DNA of 64,000 nucleotides from CAZSBB01 sp964605235 (GTDB lineage Bacteria; Planctomycetota; Phycisphaerae; Phycisphaerales; Phycisphaeraceae), in NCBI GenBank assembly GCA_964605235.1, contig CAZSBB010000004.1, forward strand, positions 124,001 to 188,000, in the 5' to 3' direction. Of this stretch, positions 45,129 to 53,453 are shown one piece after another; within the stretch, counting starts at the first letter, position 1, and every line of letters begins with the position of its first letter. A model generated the notes under the pieces. The model was not told the origin of the DNA. It saw only the letters and a program-made list of their open reading frames with translations, and made no database searches. Both the position numbers and the translations under genes were made by a program.

Positions 45129-46025
45129 ATGCGCTTCATCAAAATGCACGGCCTGGGCAATGATTACGTCTACGTCAACGGTTTCGCCGAGACGGTTCCT
45201 GATCCTGCGCAACTGGCGATCACGATTGCCGACCGGCACTTCGGCGTCGGCGGCGATGGGCTGATCATGGTGCTGCCCCCGGAAGCGGGTGTTGATGCCC
45301 ATGTCCGCATGCGCATGTTCAATGCCGACGGCTCGGAATCCGAGATGTGCGGCAACGGCGTGCGCTGCGTGTGCAAGCTCGCCCACGACCACGGCCTGGC
45401 GACCGCCAACCCCATGCGGGTCCAGACCGGCCGGGGCGTGCTGACCCTCCGCTATGAACTCGACCGCAACCACAAGGTGACCCAGGTCACCGTCGACATG
45501 GGCGCGCCGATCCTGGCTGCCCACGAAATCCCCGTCGCCCGCGGCGGCACCGGCAAGCTGGTGGATCAGCCGACGCAGGATGTGTTCGACTGGTCGGCCG
45601 CCGGCTGCGCGCCCGCGTGGGTGCAGGCGGCTGGGCTGGACGAACGCATGACCTGCGTGTCCATGGGCAATCCGCACCTGATGCTGTACGTGCGCGACGT
45701 CGCCAAAGTGCCGCTGGAACAGGTCGGCCCGTACCTGGAACGGCACGCCATCTTCCCCCGGCGGATCAATGTCCATTTCGTGCAGGTGCACAGCGCCGGC
45801 GAAGTCACCATGCGCACCTGGGAGCGCGGCAGCGGCATCACGCTGGCGTGCGGAACCGGCGCGTCAGCGGTATGCGTGGCGGGCGTGCTCACCGGCCGGA
45901 GCGGCCAGCGCGTCCTCGCGCATCTGCCGGGGGGCGATCTGACGCTGGAATGGCGCGGCGAAGGCCAGAGCGTGCTCATGACCGGCCCCGCAACGGAAGT
46001 GTTCACCGGCGTCTGGCTGGGGTGA
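45129..46025 (+). CDS. dapF: Diaminopimelate epimerase
   Basis: A 298-residue cofactor-free epimerase that turns LL-diaminopimelate into the meso form for lysine and peptidoglycan. It begins RFIKMHGLGNDYVYVNGF. The first catalytic Cys is in NADGSESEMCGNGVRCV and the second in GSGITLACGTGASAV. GNPHLMLYV and MRTWERG are family segments. Length is slightly above the usual 275. The presence of the gene fits a planctomycete with a peptidoglycan or lysine pathway. Confidence 0.96.
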   Translation: MRFIKMHGLGNDYVYVNGFAETVPDPAQLAITIADRHFGVGGDGLIMVLPPEAGVDAHVRMRMFNADGSESEMCGNGVRCVCKLAHDHGLATANPMRVQTGRGVLTLRYELDRNHKVTQVTVDMGAPILAAHEIPVARGGTGKLVDQPTQDVFDWSAAGCAPAWVQAAGLDERMTCVSMGNPHLMLYVRDVAKVPLEQVGPYLERHAIFPRRINVHFVQVHSAGEVTMRTWERGSGITLACGTGASAVCVAGVLTGRSGQRVLAHLPGGDLTLEWRGEGQSVLMTGPATEVFTGVWLG

Positions 46026-46092
46026 GCAAGCCGGGCGGAGCCGACCCACCATTCAGTAGATGACTGTGGGCTTGTCTTTCCGTGCGGCATCT

Positions 46093-46184
46093 CTCCGTGC
46101 CTCTGTGGCTCCGTGAGAGATTTTCTTTCCATGCATGAGCAGCAGAAGAAAGCATGTCTCTCACAGAGACACGGAGCCACGGAG
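46093..46184. repeat. Octad-type palindromic intergenic repeat, CTCCGTG/CACGGAG units
   Basis: The left arm (46093-46120) CTCCGTGCCTCTGTGGCTCC continues to GTGAGAGA. The right arm (46157-46184) TCTCTCACAGAGACACGGAG continues to CCACGGAG. It is an imperfect inverted repeat of the same style as those at 5433 and 44884. Confidence 0.75.
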
Positions 46185-46342
46185 TCGAGCAGGCAGGCAT
46201 TTGCTGTATTCGTGCTGCTGCCGGTGATAGTGGATGGTGACTGGCGTCAGGGCCAAGTCAGCGCGCAGCGCGACCAAGGCCATGGGTTTGGCTTTGGTCG
46301 CGTGATGTGCGCTGTTTGACTGCTGAAAGTCGCTGGGCGACT

Positions 46343-46390
46343 TCCGGGGGTCCGGGGGTCCGGGGGTCCGGGGGACACTTCCGGGGGGGG
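46343..46390 (+). repeat. TCCGGGGG tandem array, potential G-quadruplex
   Basis: Four TCCGGGGG units with an exact 8-base period (G-tracts at 46346, 46354, 46362 and 46370), then a G8 tract at 46383. Five G-runs of at least five make a strong G-quadruplex candidate on the plus strand. It starts one base after the last base of the eno stop region on the minus strand (46392). Confidence 0.8.
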
Positions 46391-46391
46391 A

Positions 46392-47696
46392 TCAGCCCTT
46401 GTTCCAGAAGATGCTGCCGTACTGGGCGGTGTCGCCGAGTTGTTCGGCGATGCGGATGAGCTGGTTGTACTTGGCATTGCGGTCGCTGCGGCAGGGCGCG
46501 CCGGTCTTGATCTGGCCACAGTTGGTCGCCACGGCGATGTCGGCGATGGTGGCGTCTTCGGTTTCGCCGGAGCGATGGCTCAGCACCGCGTTGTAGCCGC
46601 TGCGCATCGCCAGGCCCACGGCGTCAAAGGTTTCGCTCAGCGAGCCGATCTGGTTGACCTTCACCAGGATGGCGTTGGCGCAGCCGGTGGAGATGCCTTT
46701 GGCGAGGAACTTCTTGTTGGTGACGAACAGGTCATCGCCCACGAGCTGAACCTTCTCGCCCAGCGCGGCCGTGAGCTTCGCCCAGCCGTCCCAGTCGTTT
46801 TCCGCCAGGCCGTCTTCGATGGAACGGATGGGATACTTGCGCGCCCAGTCGGTCCAGATGCCGACCATCTGTTCGGAGCTGATGACGTTCTTGGGATCGC
46901 TCTTGAAGAAGCAGTAGCCCTTCTTGCCGAGTTTTTCGGCTTCGTTCCACAGTTCGCTGGTGGCGGGATCGAGGGCGACGAAGATCTGCTCGCCCCATTT
47001 GTAGCCGGCTTTGGCGACGGCTTTCTCGATGATCTTGAGCGCGTCTTCATTGCTCTTGAGGTTGGGGGCGAAGCCGCCTTCATCGCCGACCGCGGTGCTG
47101 AGGTTGTCGTCGTGGAGCACCTTCTTGAGGGCGTGGTAAATCTCGACGCCGGCGCGGATGGCGTCGGCGAAGTTGGAGAAGCCCCACGGCTGAATCATGA
47201 ACTCCTGGAAGTCGACGGTGTTGTCGGCATGCTTGCCGCCGTTGAGGATGTTCATCATCGGGACCGGCAGGGTCTTGGCGCCGGTGCCGCCGAGGTAGCG
47301 GTACAACGGCATGCCGCACGCCTGCGCCGCGGCATGGGCGATCGCCATGGAGCAGCCGAGGATGGCGTTGGCGCCCAGGTTGCTCTTGGTGGCGGTGCCG
47401 TCGAGTTGGAGCATCAGGGCGTCGAGCATTTCCTGCTCGCGGCTGTCCTGGCCCACCAGTTCCGGAGCGATCACGTCGTTGACGTTCTTGACCGCTTTGG
47501 TGACCGCTTTGCCGACGTACTGGCTCTTGTCGCCGTCGCGCAGCTCGACGGCTTCGTTCTCGCCGGTGCTGGCGCCGCTGGGCACCAAAGCCCGGCCCAG
47601 CGAGCCGTCAAAGAGTTGCACTTCCACCTCGACGGTCGGGTTGCCGCGACTGTCGAGGACCTGCCGGCCGTGAACGCGTTCGATGTCAAAATTCAT
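46392..47696 (-). CDS. eno: Enolase
   Basis: A 434-residue enolase that interconverts 2-phosphoglycerate and PEP. Clear segments: HGRQVLDSRGNPTVEVEVQL, SGASTGENEAVELRDGD, VGDEGGFAPNL (catalytic Glu), LALDPATSELW-type metal site (FVALDPATSELWN), SIEDGLAENDWDGW, GDDLFVTNKK, LVKVNQIGSLSE (catalytic Lys) and VLSHRSGETED. The ATG at 47696 starts MNFDIERVHGRQ as in the family; an upstream in-frame start at 47777 would add 27 residues. It looks monocistronic. Confidence 0.97.
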   Translation of the reverse strand: MNFDIERVHGRQVLDSRGNPTVEVEVQLFDGSLGRALVPSGASTGENEAVELRDGDKSQYVGKAVTKAVKNVNDVIAPELVGQDSREQEMLDALMLQLDGTATKSNLGANAILGCSMAIAHAAAQACGMPLYRYLGGTGAKTLPVPMMNILNGGKHADNTVDFQEFMIQPWGFSNFADAIRAGVEIYHALKKVLHDDNLSTAVGDEGGFAPNLKSNEDALKIIEKAVAKAGYKWGEQIFVALDPATSELWNEAEKLGKKGYCFFKSDPKNVISSEQMVGIWTDWARKYPIRSIEDGLAENDWDGWAKLTAALGEKVQLVGDDLFVTNKKFLAKGISTGCANAILVKVNQIGSLSETFDAVGLAMRSGYNAVLSHRSGETEDATIADIAVATNCGQIKTGAPCRSDRNAKYNQLIRIAEQLGDTAQYGSIFWNKG

Positions 47697-47859
47697 GGTG
47701 ATTCCCTTCATGCTTGTCGGTCCAGCCGGCGCGAAGCGGCGCCCGGCCAGGGGTGTTTGGTTGCGCACAAGCGGCACAGTGTAGCGGCTGGCGGGCAGGT
47801 TTTCAGACGGTTAGGTCGGAAGCCCGGGGCAAACGCATGTACCCCAGGCGCCGTTGCTG

Positions 47860-47949
47860 AACGAGTCCCGGCCGTCAGGTGGGGTTGTTTTGACTGCGCC
47901 ATTCCGCTGCGGCTGCGCCGCAACCCGTTGCTCGCGCGCGGGGCTCGTT
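47860..47949. repeat. Intergenic repeat family A, copy 4
   Basis: Starts AACGAGTCCCGGCCGTCAGG and ends GCGCGCGGGGCTCGTT. The middle has TGCGGCTGCGCCGCAACC, also in copies 1 and 5. It lies in the 426-bp gap before the coiled-coil lipoprotein. Confidence 0.75.
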
Positions 47950-48059
47950 AAAAAGCGGAGGCAGGCGTTGGCTCTGGATTACCCAGGGCGTGCGATCGGC
48001 GGCTCGGAGATAGGTGGTGCAGGGAAACGATGGGATGGCGCGGAGCGATTGGTTCCCGG

Positions 48060-48088
48060 TTGGTTCAACCCTGGCGGTCGGCTATACT
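48060..48088 (+). promoter_or_regulatory. Sigma-70 type promoter
   Basis: TTGGTT, 17 bp, TATACT, about 35 bp before the ATG at 48123. Confidence 0.6.
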
Positions 48089-48122
48089 TGCCGCATTCTC
48101 TTTTTTCACCCGAGGTTCCGCG

Positions 48123-49643
48123 ATGAGGCGATGGCTGCTGGTGGCGACGCTGACAGGCCCGCTGGTCTTGGCGGGGTGCGATCAACAAGCCCAGCAGTCC
48201 GCCACGGCCCGGCGGCAGATGGAGCAGGTGCGGCAGATTCTCGCCGACGCCGAGCTGGGGTATGTCCCGACGTTGCGCGTGGACATCGCCCGCAGCGGGG
48301 ACCAGCTCAGCGAATACGCCCAGCAGGTGCAGGCCGGCCAACAGCAGGCGGAAGAAACGCGGCTGCAGGCGTGGCGTCAGGAAAAGCTGCAAGCGGCGTT
48401 GGAGTTGCTTAAGCCGATCATCGCCGGGAAGGATGCCGCCGAAGCGCGGGCGGCGCGGCGGCTGGCGGCGGACATTCACGCCTCGGCCGCGCGCGATCTG
48501 CAACGCGAAGCGCTCAAGCGCTGGGCGGAGGTCTCCAATCGCTCGACCCGCCTGCTGAGCCAGATGGTCGCCATCGGCCGCAGCCAGTCGCTGGTCGCCA
48601 GCTACGCCACCGACGACGGCCCGCTGTTCGCCCGCCTGGAAGATGACCGCCGCACCGCCAGCGAGCAGAAGGACGCGCTGGTTCGGCAACTGCAAACGCT
48701 GGCGGCGCAGATCAAGGAACTCGAAGCGCAGATCGCGGACCATCGCCAGCAAAGTGCCGCGCTGCTCGAACAGGAACAGAAGCTCAAAAACGAAGCGTTT
48801 CCCCTGCAGGGCAATCGACGCTGGGAACTCTACGACCAGGCGGCCGACGTGGCGCTCAAAGCCCGCCAGCAGCAGTCTCAGGCGGAAATCCTGGCGCTGG
48901 ATCTGGATGTGCGCCAGTCGCAGCAGACGTTGCTGCAGAAGCAACTGGACTTCAAGGAAAAGTTCATTGCCGATGTAAGCAAGTCGGTGAAGAACACTTC
49001 CGCCCGCCTGCAGGACATCAAGGTGGCGCGGGAAAAAGCCCAGGCCCACCAGGAAACGCTGGAAAAACAGTTCCTGGACGAATTGGCGCTGGTGGTCAGC
49101 ACCTACAACGAACAGGTGCAGACCCTGTTCGGCGACGCCCTGACGCAAATGGACCAGGCGCTCGAAGAACTGCAGCAGGCGACCAGCGGCGCCGGCGGCA
49201 TGGAAAAACGGGCGATCGAATTCGAACAGCTCAGTCAGCAGGCCCAGAAAGTGGAACTGCTCGTCTCCCAGACGCTGGCGGCGTATGATCTGGGCTTTCG
49301 CCTGCAACAGATCGCCAAACGCTCCACCGGCGCGGTGGGCATGATGACCGGGCGGCATACGTTCTTCGAAACCACCGCCCGCCAATTCGCCTCCGAACAG
49401 GCGGTAGCGATCGGCAACGCCAAATCCCTCCTGAGCGAAGGCATCGCCCTGGCGGAAGAGCTGGCGCAAAGCGGCGGCGAAGGCGGCGACCCGCTCTCCA
49501 CCCAGGCCACCCAGCACAAGCAAATCTTCGAACGCTACAGCGCCCGCCTGGATCAACTGAACCTCGGCGGCTACACCGGCCCCAAGGCCGCCCCGCCAGC
49601 GCCTGCGGAAACGACGACGACGACGACGACGGGGAATTCGTGA
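48123..49643 (+). CDS. Coiled-coil lipoprotein of unknown function
   Basis: A 506-residue protein with a lipobox LVLAGC (Cys19). Almost all the rest is predicted helical and coiled coil, rich in Gln, Ala, Glu and Leu, with heptad-like runs near residues 180-225 and 250-340. The tail has a T7 run (ETTTTTTTGNS). No enzymatic motif is present. By shape it could be an envelope spacer or scaffold on the inner or outer membrane. The ATG at 48123 gives a proper signal; the earlier frame from 48030 does not. Confidence 0.85.
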   Translation: MRRWLLVATLTGPLVLAGCDQQAQQSATARRQMEQVRQILADAELGYVPTLRVDIARSGDQLSEYAQQVQAGQQQAEETRLQAWRQEKLQAALELLKPIIAGKDAAEARAARRLAADIHASAARDLQREALKRWAEVSNRSTRLLSQMVAIGRSQSLVASYATDDGPLFARLEDDRRTASEQKDALVRQLQTLAAQIKELEAQIADHRQQSAALLEQEQKLKNEAFPLQGNRRWELYDQAADVALKARQQQSQAEILALDLDVRQSQQTLLQKQLDFKEKFIADVSKSVKNTSARLQDIKVAREKAQAHQETLEKQFLDELALVVSTYNEQVQTLFGDALTQMDQALEELQQATSGAGGMEKRAIEFEQLSQQAQKVELLVSQTLAAYDLGFRLQQIAKRSTGAVGMMTGRHTFFETTARQFASEQAVAIGNAKSLLSEGIALAEELAQSGGEGGDPLSTQATQHKQIFERYSARLDQLNLGGYTGPKAAPPAPAETTTTTTTGNS

Positions 49644-49867
49644 GCTCAGCTTCGACCGCTGCGGCAACCACAGTTGCATCATGCTTTCACCAACTGCGCT
49701 GAAGCCAGCGCTTGCCGCCCACTGCGCAGCCCAAACGCCGGTGCAGGGCGCGCTCAACTGCGACTGCAGCAAGGAAAGCCAGGGCTTCCAGCGCCCCAAC
49801 CGCCGCGCGATGACGGCGCCCGCAGCGCCCGCGTCGACCGCCCCCCCGTTCATGCAAGTCCATCGCG

Positions 49868-50308
49868 TCAGTCATCCGCAGGCATCCTCGCCCGCTGACC
49901 CACAGCAGGGCACGTGCAGATGAGGTGCGCCAGCCGTTCTTGCCGGTGGACAGCGTGGGTCACATGCCGATTGCGGGGAGGGGATGAACTCAAGCTGCCC
50001 AGGCTCGCGGAAACCGCCATCCCCCAGCCCCTGAAGCCGTCCCGGCTGCGCCAGCCTGCGACCCAGCCGGTGTCGGGATTCACGAGATGGCGGAGAAAGG
50101 CGTCGCGCAGTTGCGATGCGGCTTTCCGGCAACGCTTGGCAAGTGACGTGTCACCCAAGTCGTCCAGCATCGTCGCGCTTCGCACGCGACCGCGGCGGGT
50201 GGGTTCTTTCCCCGGGGTAGATGCCGACCAGGGGCAGATGGGGCCACGCCTGGTGAGTTTCCCTGCCGTCACAACCCCGTCGGCAGGCGCACCGGCGCTG
50301 GAGTCCAT
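49868..50308 (-). pseudogene. Possible remnant of a six-hairpin-type glycosidase gene
   Basis: A minus-strand frame includes LAKRCRKAASQLRDAFLRHL and then VNPDTGWVAGWRSRDG (about 50010-50150). These resemble the phrase found in planctomycete glycan-active proteins where a helix is followed by NPxTGWxAGWRSxDG. The surrounding frame is low complexity, has no ribosome site and does not continue, so I read it as a decayed fragment. The rest of the 49644-50337 gap contains nothing else that I can support. Confidence 0.35.
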
Positions 50309-50337
50309 GCTCCCGTGCGATGATCAGCCAGCCAGAA

Positions 50338-51210
50338 CTAATCCAGCCCGAGTTCGGTGATCATTGCCGGCTGCGCCGCCTTCGCGGTGGCGACTTCCGC
50401 GGCATAGTCGAACAAGGGCTTGTTGGCGTCCTTGACGCGCGCTTGAATCAGCTCGCGCACGCCCAGGATCAGTTCGTTGATCTCTTCGTCGGTCGCGCCC
50501 TGCATCGCGTCGCGCTCGGCACGCAGCGAGGCAGCCATCCATGCGTCGTCGGTCGCAATCCTGTCCATCCCCTGGAGTATCTGCTCGCCGGTCACCTGAA
50601 GCCTGACGCCGCCGGCCACAGGCTTGAACACACCGATCTTTTCCACCTGCCCCGGCAGGATATACGTCACATCCAGTTTCATGCCGGTCAGCATGCCGGT
50701 CATTGCCGGTTTGCTTTGGGCGTACTGCGATTTGGCCTCCGCCACCTTGGCGGCAATCTGTTCATCGGTCAGCGCGGCGGGCGCCGCTCCGCCGGCGGGT
50801 TTGCCGGCCTGCTTGATTTCGAGCAACATGCCTCCGTCGGGCTGTTTGCTCCACGTTGCGTTCAGCCGGCCAATGTTCTTGAGATCCACCTTATTGAAGT
50901 CGCTGAAGTACGCGGTGCCGGAGAAGTGGGTGCGGCCATCTTCCCCGGCTTTGAAGCTGACGTCCTTCCAGGCCTCCACGCCGACACTGGATTGCACGAT
51001 GGCTCGTGCCATGCGTGTCGCCAGAAACTGCGGGTCGGGCTTGGGCTGGCCGGCTGCGCTGAGATTCACCCCAGTCGTCTGCATCACCACGCTGACTTCG
51101 GTCTTGCCCGAACCATCGGGGTTGAGCGTAACCTTCTCCGTCTTCTCGATGCAGCCGCCGAGAACCACGCCAGACAAAACCATCGCAACCACGTTGATCC
51201 AGTGACGCAT
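50338..51210 (-). CDS. Lipoprotein of unknown function
   Basis: A 290-residue protein with a lipobox VVLGGC (Cys20). The mature part starts IEKTEKVTLNPDGSGKTEVS, a beta-hairpin-like string often seen in planctomycete lipoproteins. Later segments are mixed alpha/beta, with a hydrophobic strand LDVTYILPGQVEKIGVFKPV and a helical C-terminus. No enzyme motif is visible. The ATG at 51210 places the signal peptide correctly; the GTG-like frame to 51276 does not. It converges on the remnant region. Confidence 0.82.
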   Translation of the reverse strand: MRHWINVVAMVLSGVVLGGCIEKTEKVTLNPDGSGKTEVSVVMQTTGVNLSAAGQPKPDPQFLATRMARAIVQSSVGVEAWKDVSFKAGEDGRTHFSGTAYFSDFNKVDLKNIGRLNATWSKQPDGGMLLEIKQAGKPAGGAAPAALTDEQIAAKVAEAKSQYAQSKPAMTGMLTGMKLDVTYILPGQVEKIGVFKPVAGGVRLQVTGEQILQGMDRIATDDAWMAASLRAERDAMQGATDEEINELILGVRELIQARVKDANKPLFDYAAEVATAKAAQPAMITELGLD

Positions 51211-51422
51211 GGCAGGTTCCTTTTGATGCCGGACGACCAGCGGACTTGCGGCATGGACATGACGCCGCGCGACCATTGTAGGCGGTCCAGGGCAGAGGCC
51301 CGCGATTACATATTACCTCGTCATTCCCACGGCAAACCCCACCCCCCAGGCGTGACGCCGGTCCGCCTGAAACAACTCACCTTTCAGTTCACGCCTCCCG
51401 GGGTAACCCGTAAACTGCCGGC

Positions 51423-52841
51423 ATGCATGCGATCCTGTACTACGACACGGAAGACTCGATCTCGCCGCCCGCAGCGGGGTGCGATGACATTGTGCTCTGG
51501 CTGGCGGACCTGATGACGGCACACGGCGTCAAAGGTTGCTTTCACCTCATCGGCGACAAGGCCCGCACCCTCGAGCAGCGCGGCCGGCGCGACGTGATCA
51601 AGGCGGTCAGCGCGCACGACGTTTCCAGCCACTTCGATCATGGTTCGGTGCATCCCATGACGGTCGAACGCGTCGATCAGATGGATTGGCACGACGGCGT
51701 CCAGGCGGCGCTGGCGGCGGAGCGGCCGGGCTTCGCGACGCTGGAGCGGATCTTCGGCAAGTGCTCGGGCCTCACCCGGCATGGCAGCTCCTACGCCCCG
51801 CAGATCGCCCACGCGGCCGGCGTGTGCGGCAAGATGTTTCACGGCGTGCCGTTCGCCTTGCCGGGGCAGCGCATCTTCTGGTTCTGCGGCACGCTGTGCA
51901 CCTCCCAGATCGGCTTGATCCGCGTGCGCGCCGACCAGTCGACGGTGGGCAAGTTCGATGAAAACACTTTTGCCGACACCCCCCGCTTCGAGGACCAGCT
52001 CCGGCGCTTCATCCCCCTGCTGGAGCAGACCGTCAGGCAATGGGATTTCACCGCCCTGTTCGGCTGCCATCCCCTGCGGCTGTGCCTGGAGCGATTCTGC
52101 GACAACTATGTCGGCGGGCAGAATGCCGACCCGATCCGTCTGCCGCCGGTGCGCAGCGACGAGCAGAAGGAACGGATCAAAAGCAACTTCGCACGCTACA
52201 TTCAGACGCTCGCGCGCGTGGCGGGGCTGCGGTTTGTCGGACTGGACGACCTGGCGCGCGCCTTTGGCCACACACCCGCGCACATCACCCGCGCCACCCT
52301 GACGGACTACGCTGCGGAGGTGCGCGACGGGGCCGGCGTCCCGCTGCACGAGTGGCACGCGCCGGCGGAACTGCTCACCGGCCTGGCGCTGGCGCTGGTC
52401 GGCTGGCGGCGCGACGGCGAACTGCCCGCGCACGTGCCGGCCCTGCAAGTCATCGGTCCGGCGGACCTGACCCCCTGGGTCGCCGATGCGACTGCATGGC
52501 CGCTGGATCAGGTCATGGCGCTGGCGGAGCAACTCATTGGTCACGTCCAGGCGGAAGGGATGCTGCCCACCGCCGTGATGCATGACGGCGTGGCGATCGG
52601 TCCCGCGCAATTGCTGGGGCGGTTGGCGGACGTGTACGGCCGCATCGCCGCCGGTCGTGAGCCGATGGCCACGGCGACGGCAGAGCGAGCGTTATACCCG
52701 GCGCTGGGCGACGAGGTCACGCCGGCCGTGCTGAGCCTGGCGAAGTGGCGGATCCTGTCGCCAGCGGTGACCTTCGAGCGAATCGCACACCACACGCGCT
52801 GTCAGACCTGGAGCCTCAAGCCAGCGCGCGCAAGCCGGTGA
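51423..52841 (+). CDS. NodB-like (polysaccharide deacetylase fold) hypothetical protein
   Basis: A 472-residue protein. The first 250 residues follow the polysaccharide deacetylase pattern: a first strand ILYYDTEDSISPPAAG with DTED at the place of the catalytic Asp pair, then HGVKGCFHLIGDKAR, then SSHFDHGSVHP, which supplies metal-type histidines (SHxxHG form), and later LFGCHPLRLCLE. The C-terminal 200 residues are helical and unassigned. No signal peptide, so it would act in the cytoplasm, unlike most deacetylases. Substrate and activity are not known. It stands alone. Confidence 0.65.
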   Translation: MHAILYYDTEDSISPPAAGCDDIVLWLADLMTAHGVKGCFHLIGDKARTLEQRGRRDVIKAVSAHDVSSHFDHGSVHPMTVERVDQMDWHDGVQAALAAERPGFATLERIFGKCSGLTRHGSSYAPQIAHAAGVCGKMFHGVPFALPGQRIFWFCGTLCTSQIGLIRVRADQSTVGKFDENTFADTPRFEDQLRRFIPLLEQTVRQWDFTALFGCHPLRLCLERFCDNYVGGQNADPIRLPPVRSDEQKERIKSNFARYIQTLARVAGLRFVGLDDLARAFGHTPAHITRATLTDYAAEVRDGAGVPLHEWHAPAELLTGLALALVGWRRDGELPAHVPALQVIGPADLTPWVADATAWPLDQVMALAEQLIGHVQAEGMLPTAVMHDGVAIGPAQLLGRLADVYGRIAAGREPMATATAERALYPALGDEVTPAVLSLAKWRILSPAVTFERIAHHTRCQTWSLKPARASR

Positions 52842-53003
52842 CGAAGATCAAGTTAAGATGTCATATGGCTAAGACGCTATGAAAGCCGGGGGCTCCCGGC
52901 GTCCATCGTGTCCTTTCTGCCCACAGCCATGATGTGATCGGCGGTATCAGCGGAAGCATAAAGCCTGTCATGCTGGGCGTTCGGGGAGGTTGGAGTCGAG
53001 TTC

Positions 53004-53453
53004 ATGGAAGCAGTCATTTTTGTCGGCCTGCAAGCAGCCGGGAAGTCCACCTTTTACCTGGATAGGTTTTTCCACACCCACGTACGGATCAATCTGGATC
53101 AGTTGAAAACCCGCCACCGGGAGTGGGAATTCCTGACCACGTGCCTGCGAACCAAAACACGATTTGTCATTGACAACACCAATCCGGCGTCAACTGATCG
53201 TGAACCATATATCGCAGCGGCGAAGGCAGCGGGCTTCCAGGTCATATGCTATTTCTTCGAATCCAAAGCCAAGGCATGCATGGCGCGCAATGCGGCCCGA
53301 TCGCCCGAACAGCAAGTGCCAGTGGCGGGTATCCTGGGCACCCAGGCTAAGCTACAGATTCCTCAGCGCTCAGAAGGTTACGACGAAATGTGGTTTGTAC
53401 GCCTGATGACGCCGCAGGGATTCACCGTGGAGGCGTGGCGCGATGAAGTTTGA
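53004..53453 (+). CDS. P-loop kinase, polynucleotide-kinase-like, partner of the Thg1-like protein
   Basis: A 149-residue AAA_33/PNK-type kinase. Walker A is GLQAAGKST (G8-T16). RINLDQL (D32) holds the acidic residue that acts on the acceptor hydroxyl in PNK kinases. VIDNTNPASTDREPYIAAAK is the hallmark DNTN strand-loop of the PNK kinase group, and CMARNAARSPEQQVP carries the lid arginines. A zeta-toxin or other small-molecule kinase is less likely. GGAG lies about eight bases before the ATG. It overlaps the next gene by 11 bases, so the two proteins should work on one substrate. The pair is visibly more AT-rich than the flanking genes. A role giving a 5'-phosphate to broken RNA is inferred. 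Confidence 0.85.
   Translation: MEAVIFVGLQAAGKSTFYLDRFFHTHVRINLDQLKTRHREWEFLTTCLRTKTRFVIDNTNPASTDREPYIAAAKAAGFQVICYFFESKAKACMARNAARSPEQQVPVAGILGTQAKLQIPQRSEGYDEMWFVRLMTPQGFTVEAWRDEV

Noticed and set aside
46440..47951. A 503-codon frame opposite eno
   Set aside because: Shadow of the enolase gene; its end runs into repeat A.
53004..53453. Zeta-type toxin of a toxin-antitoxin pair
   Set aside because: The DNTN loop and size fit PNK-type kinases, and the downstream gene is an enzyme of RNA repair, not an antitoxin.
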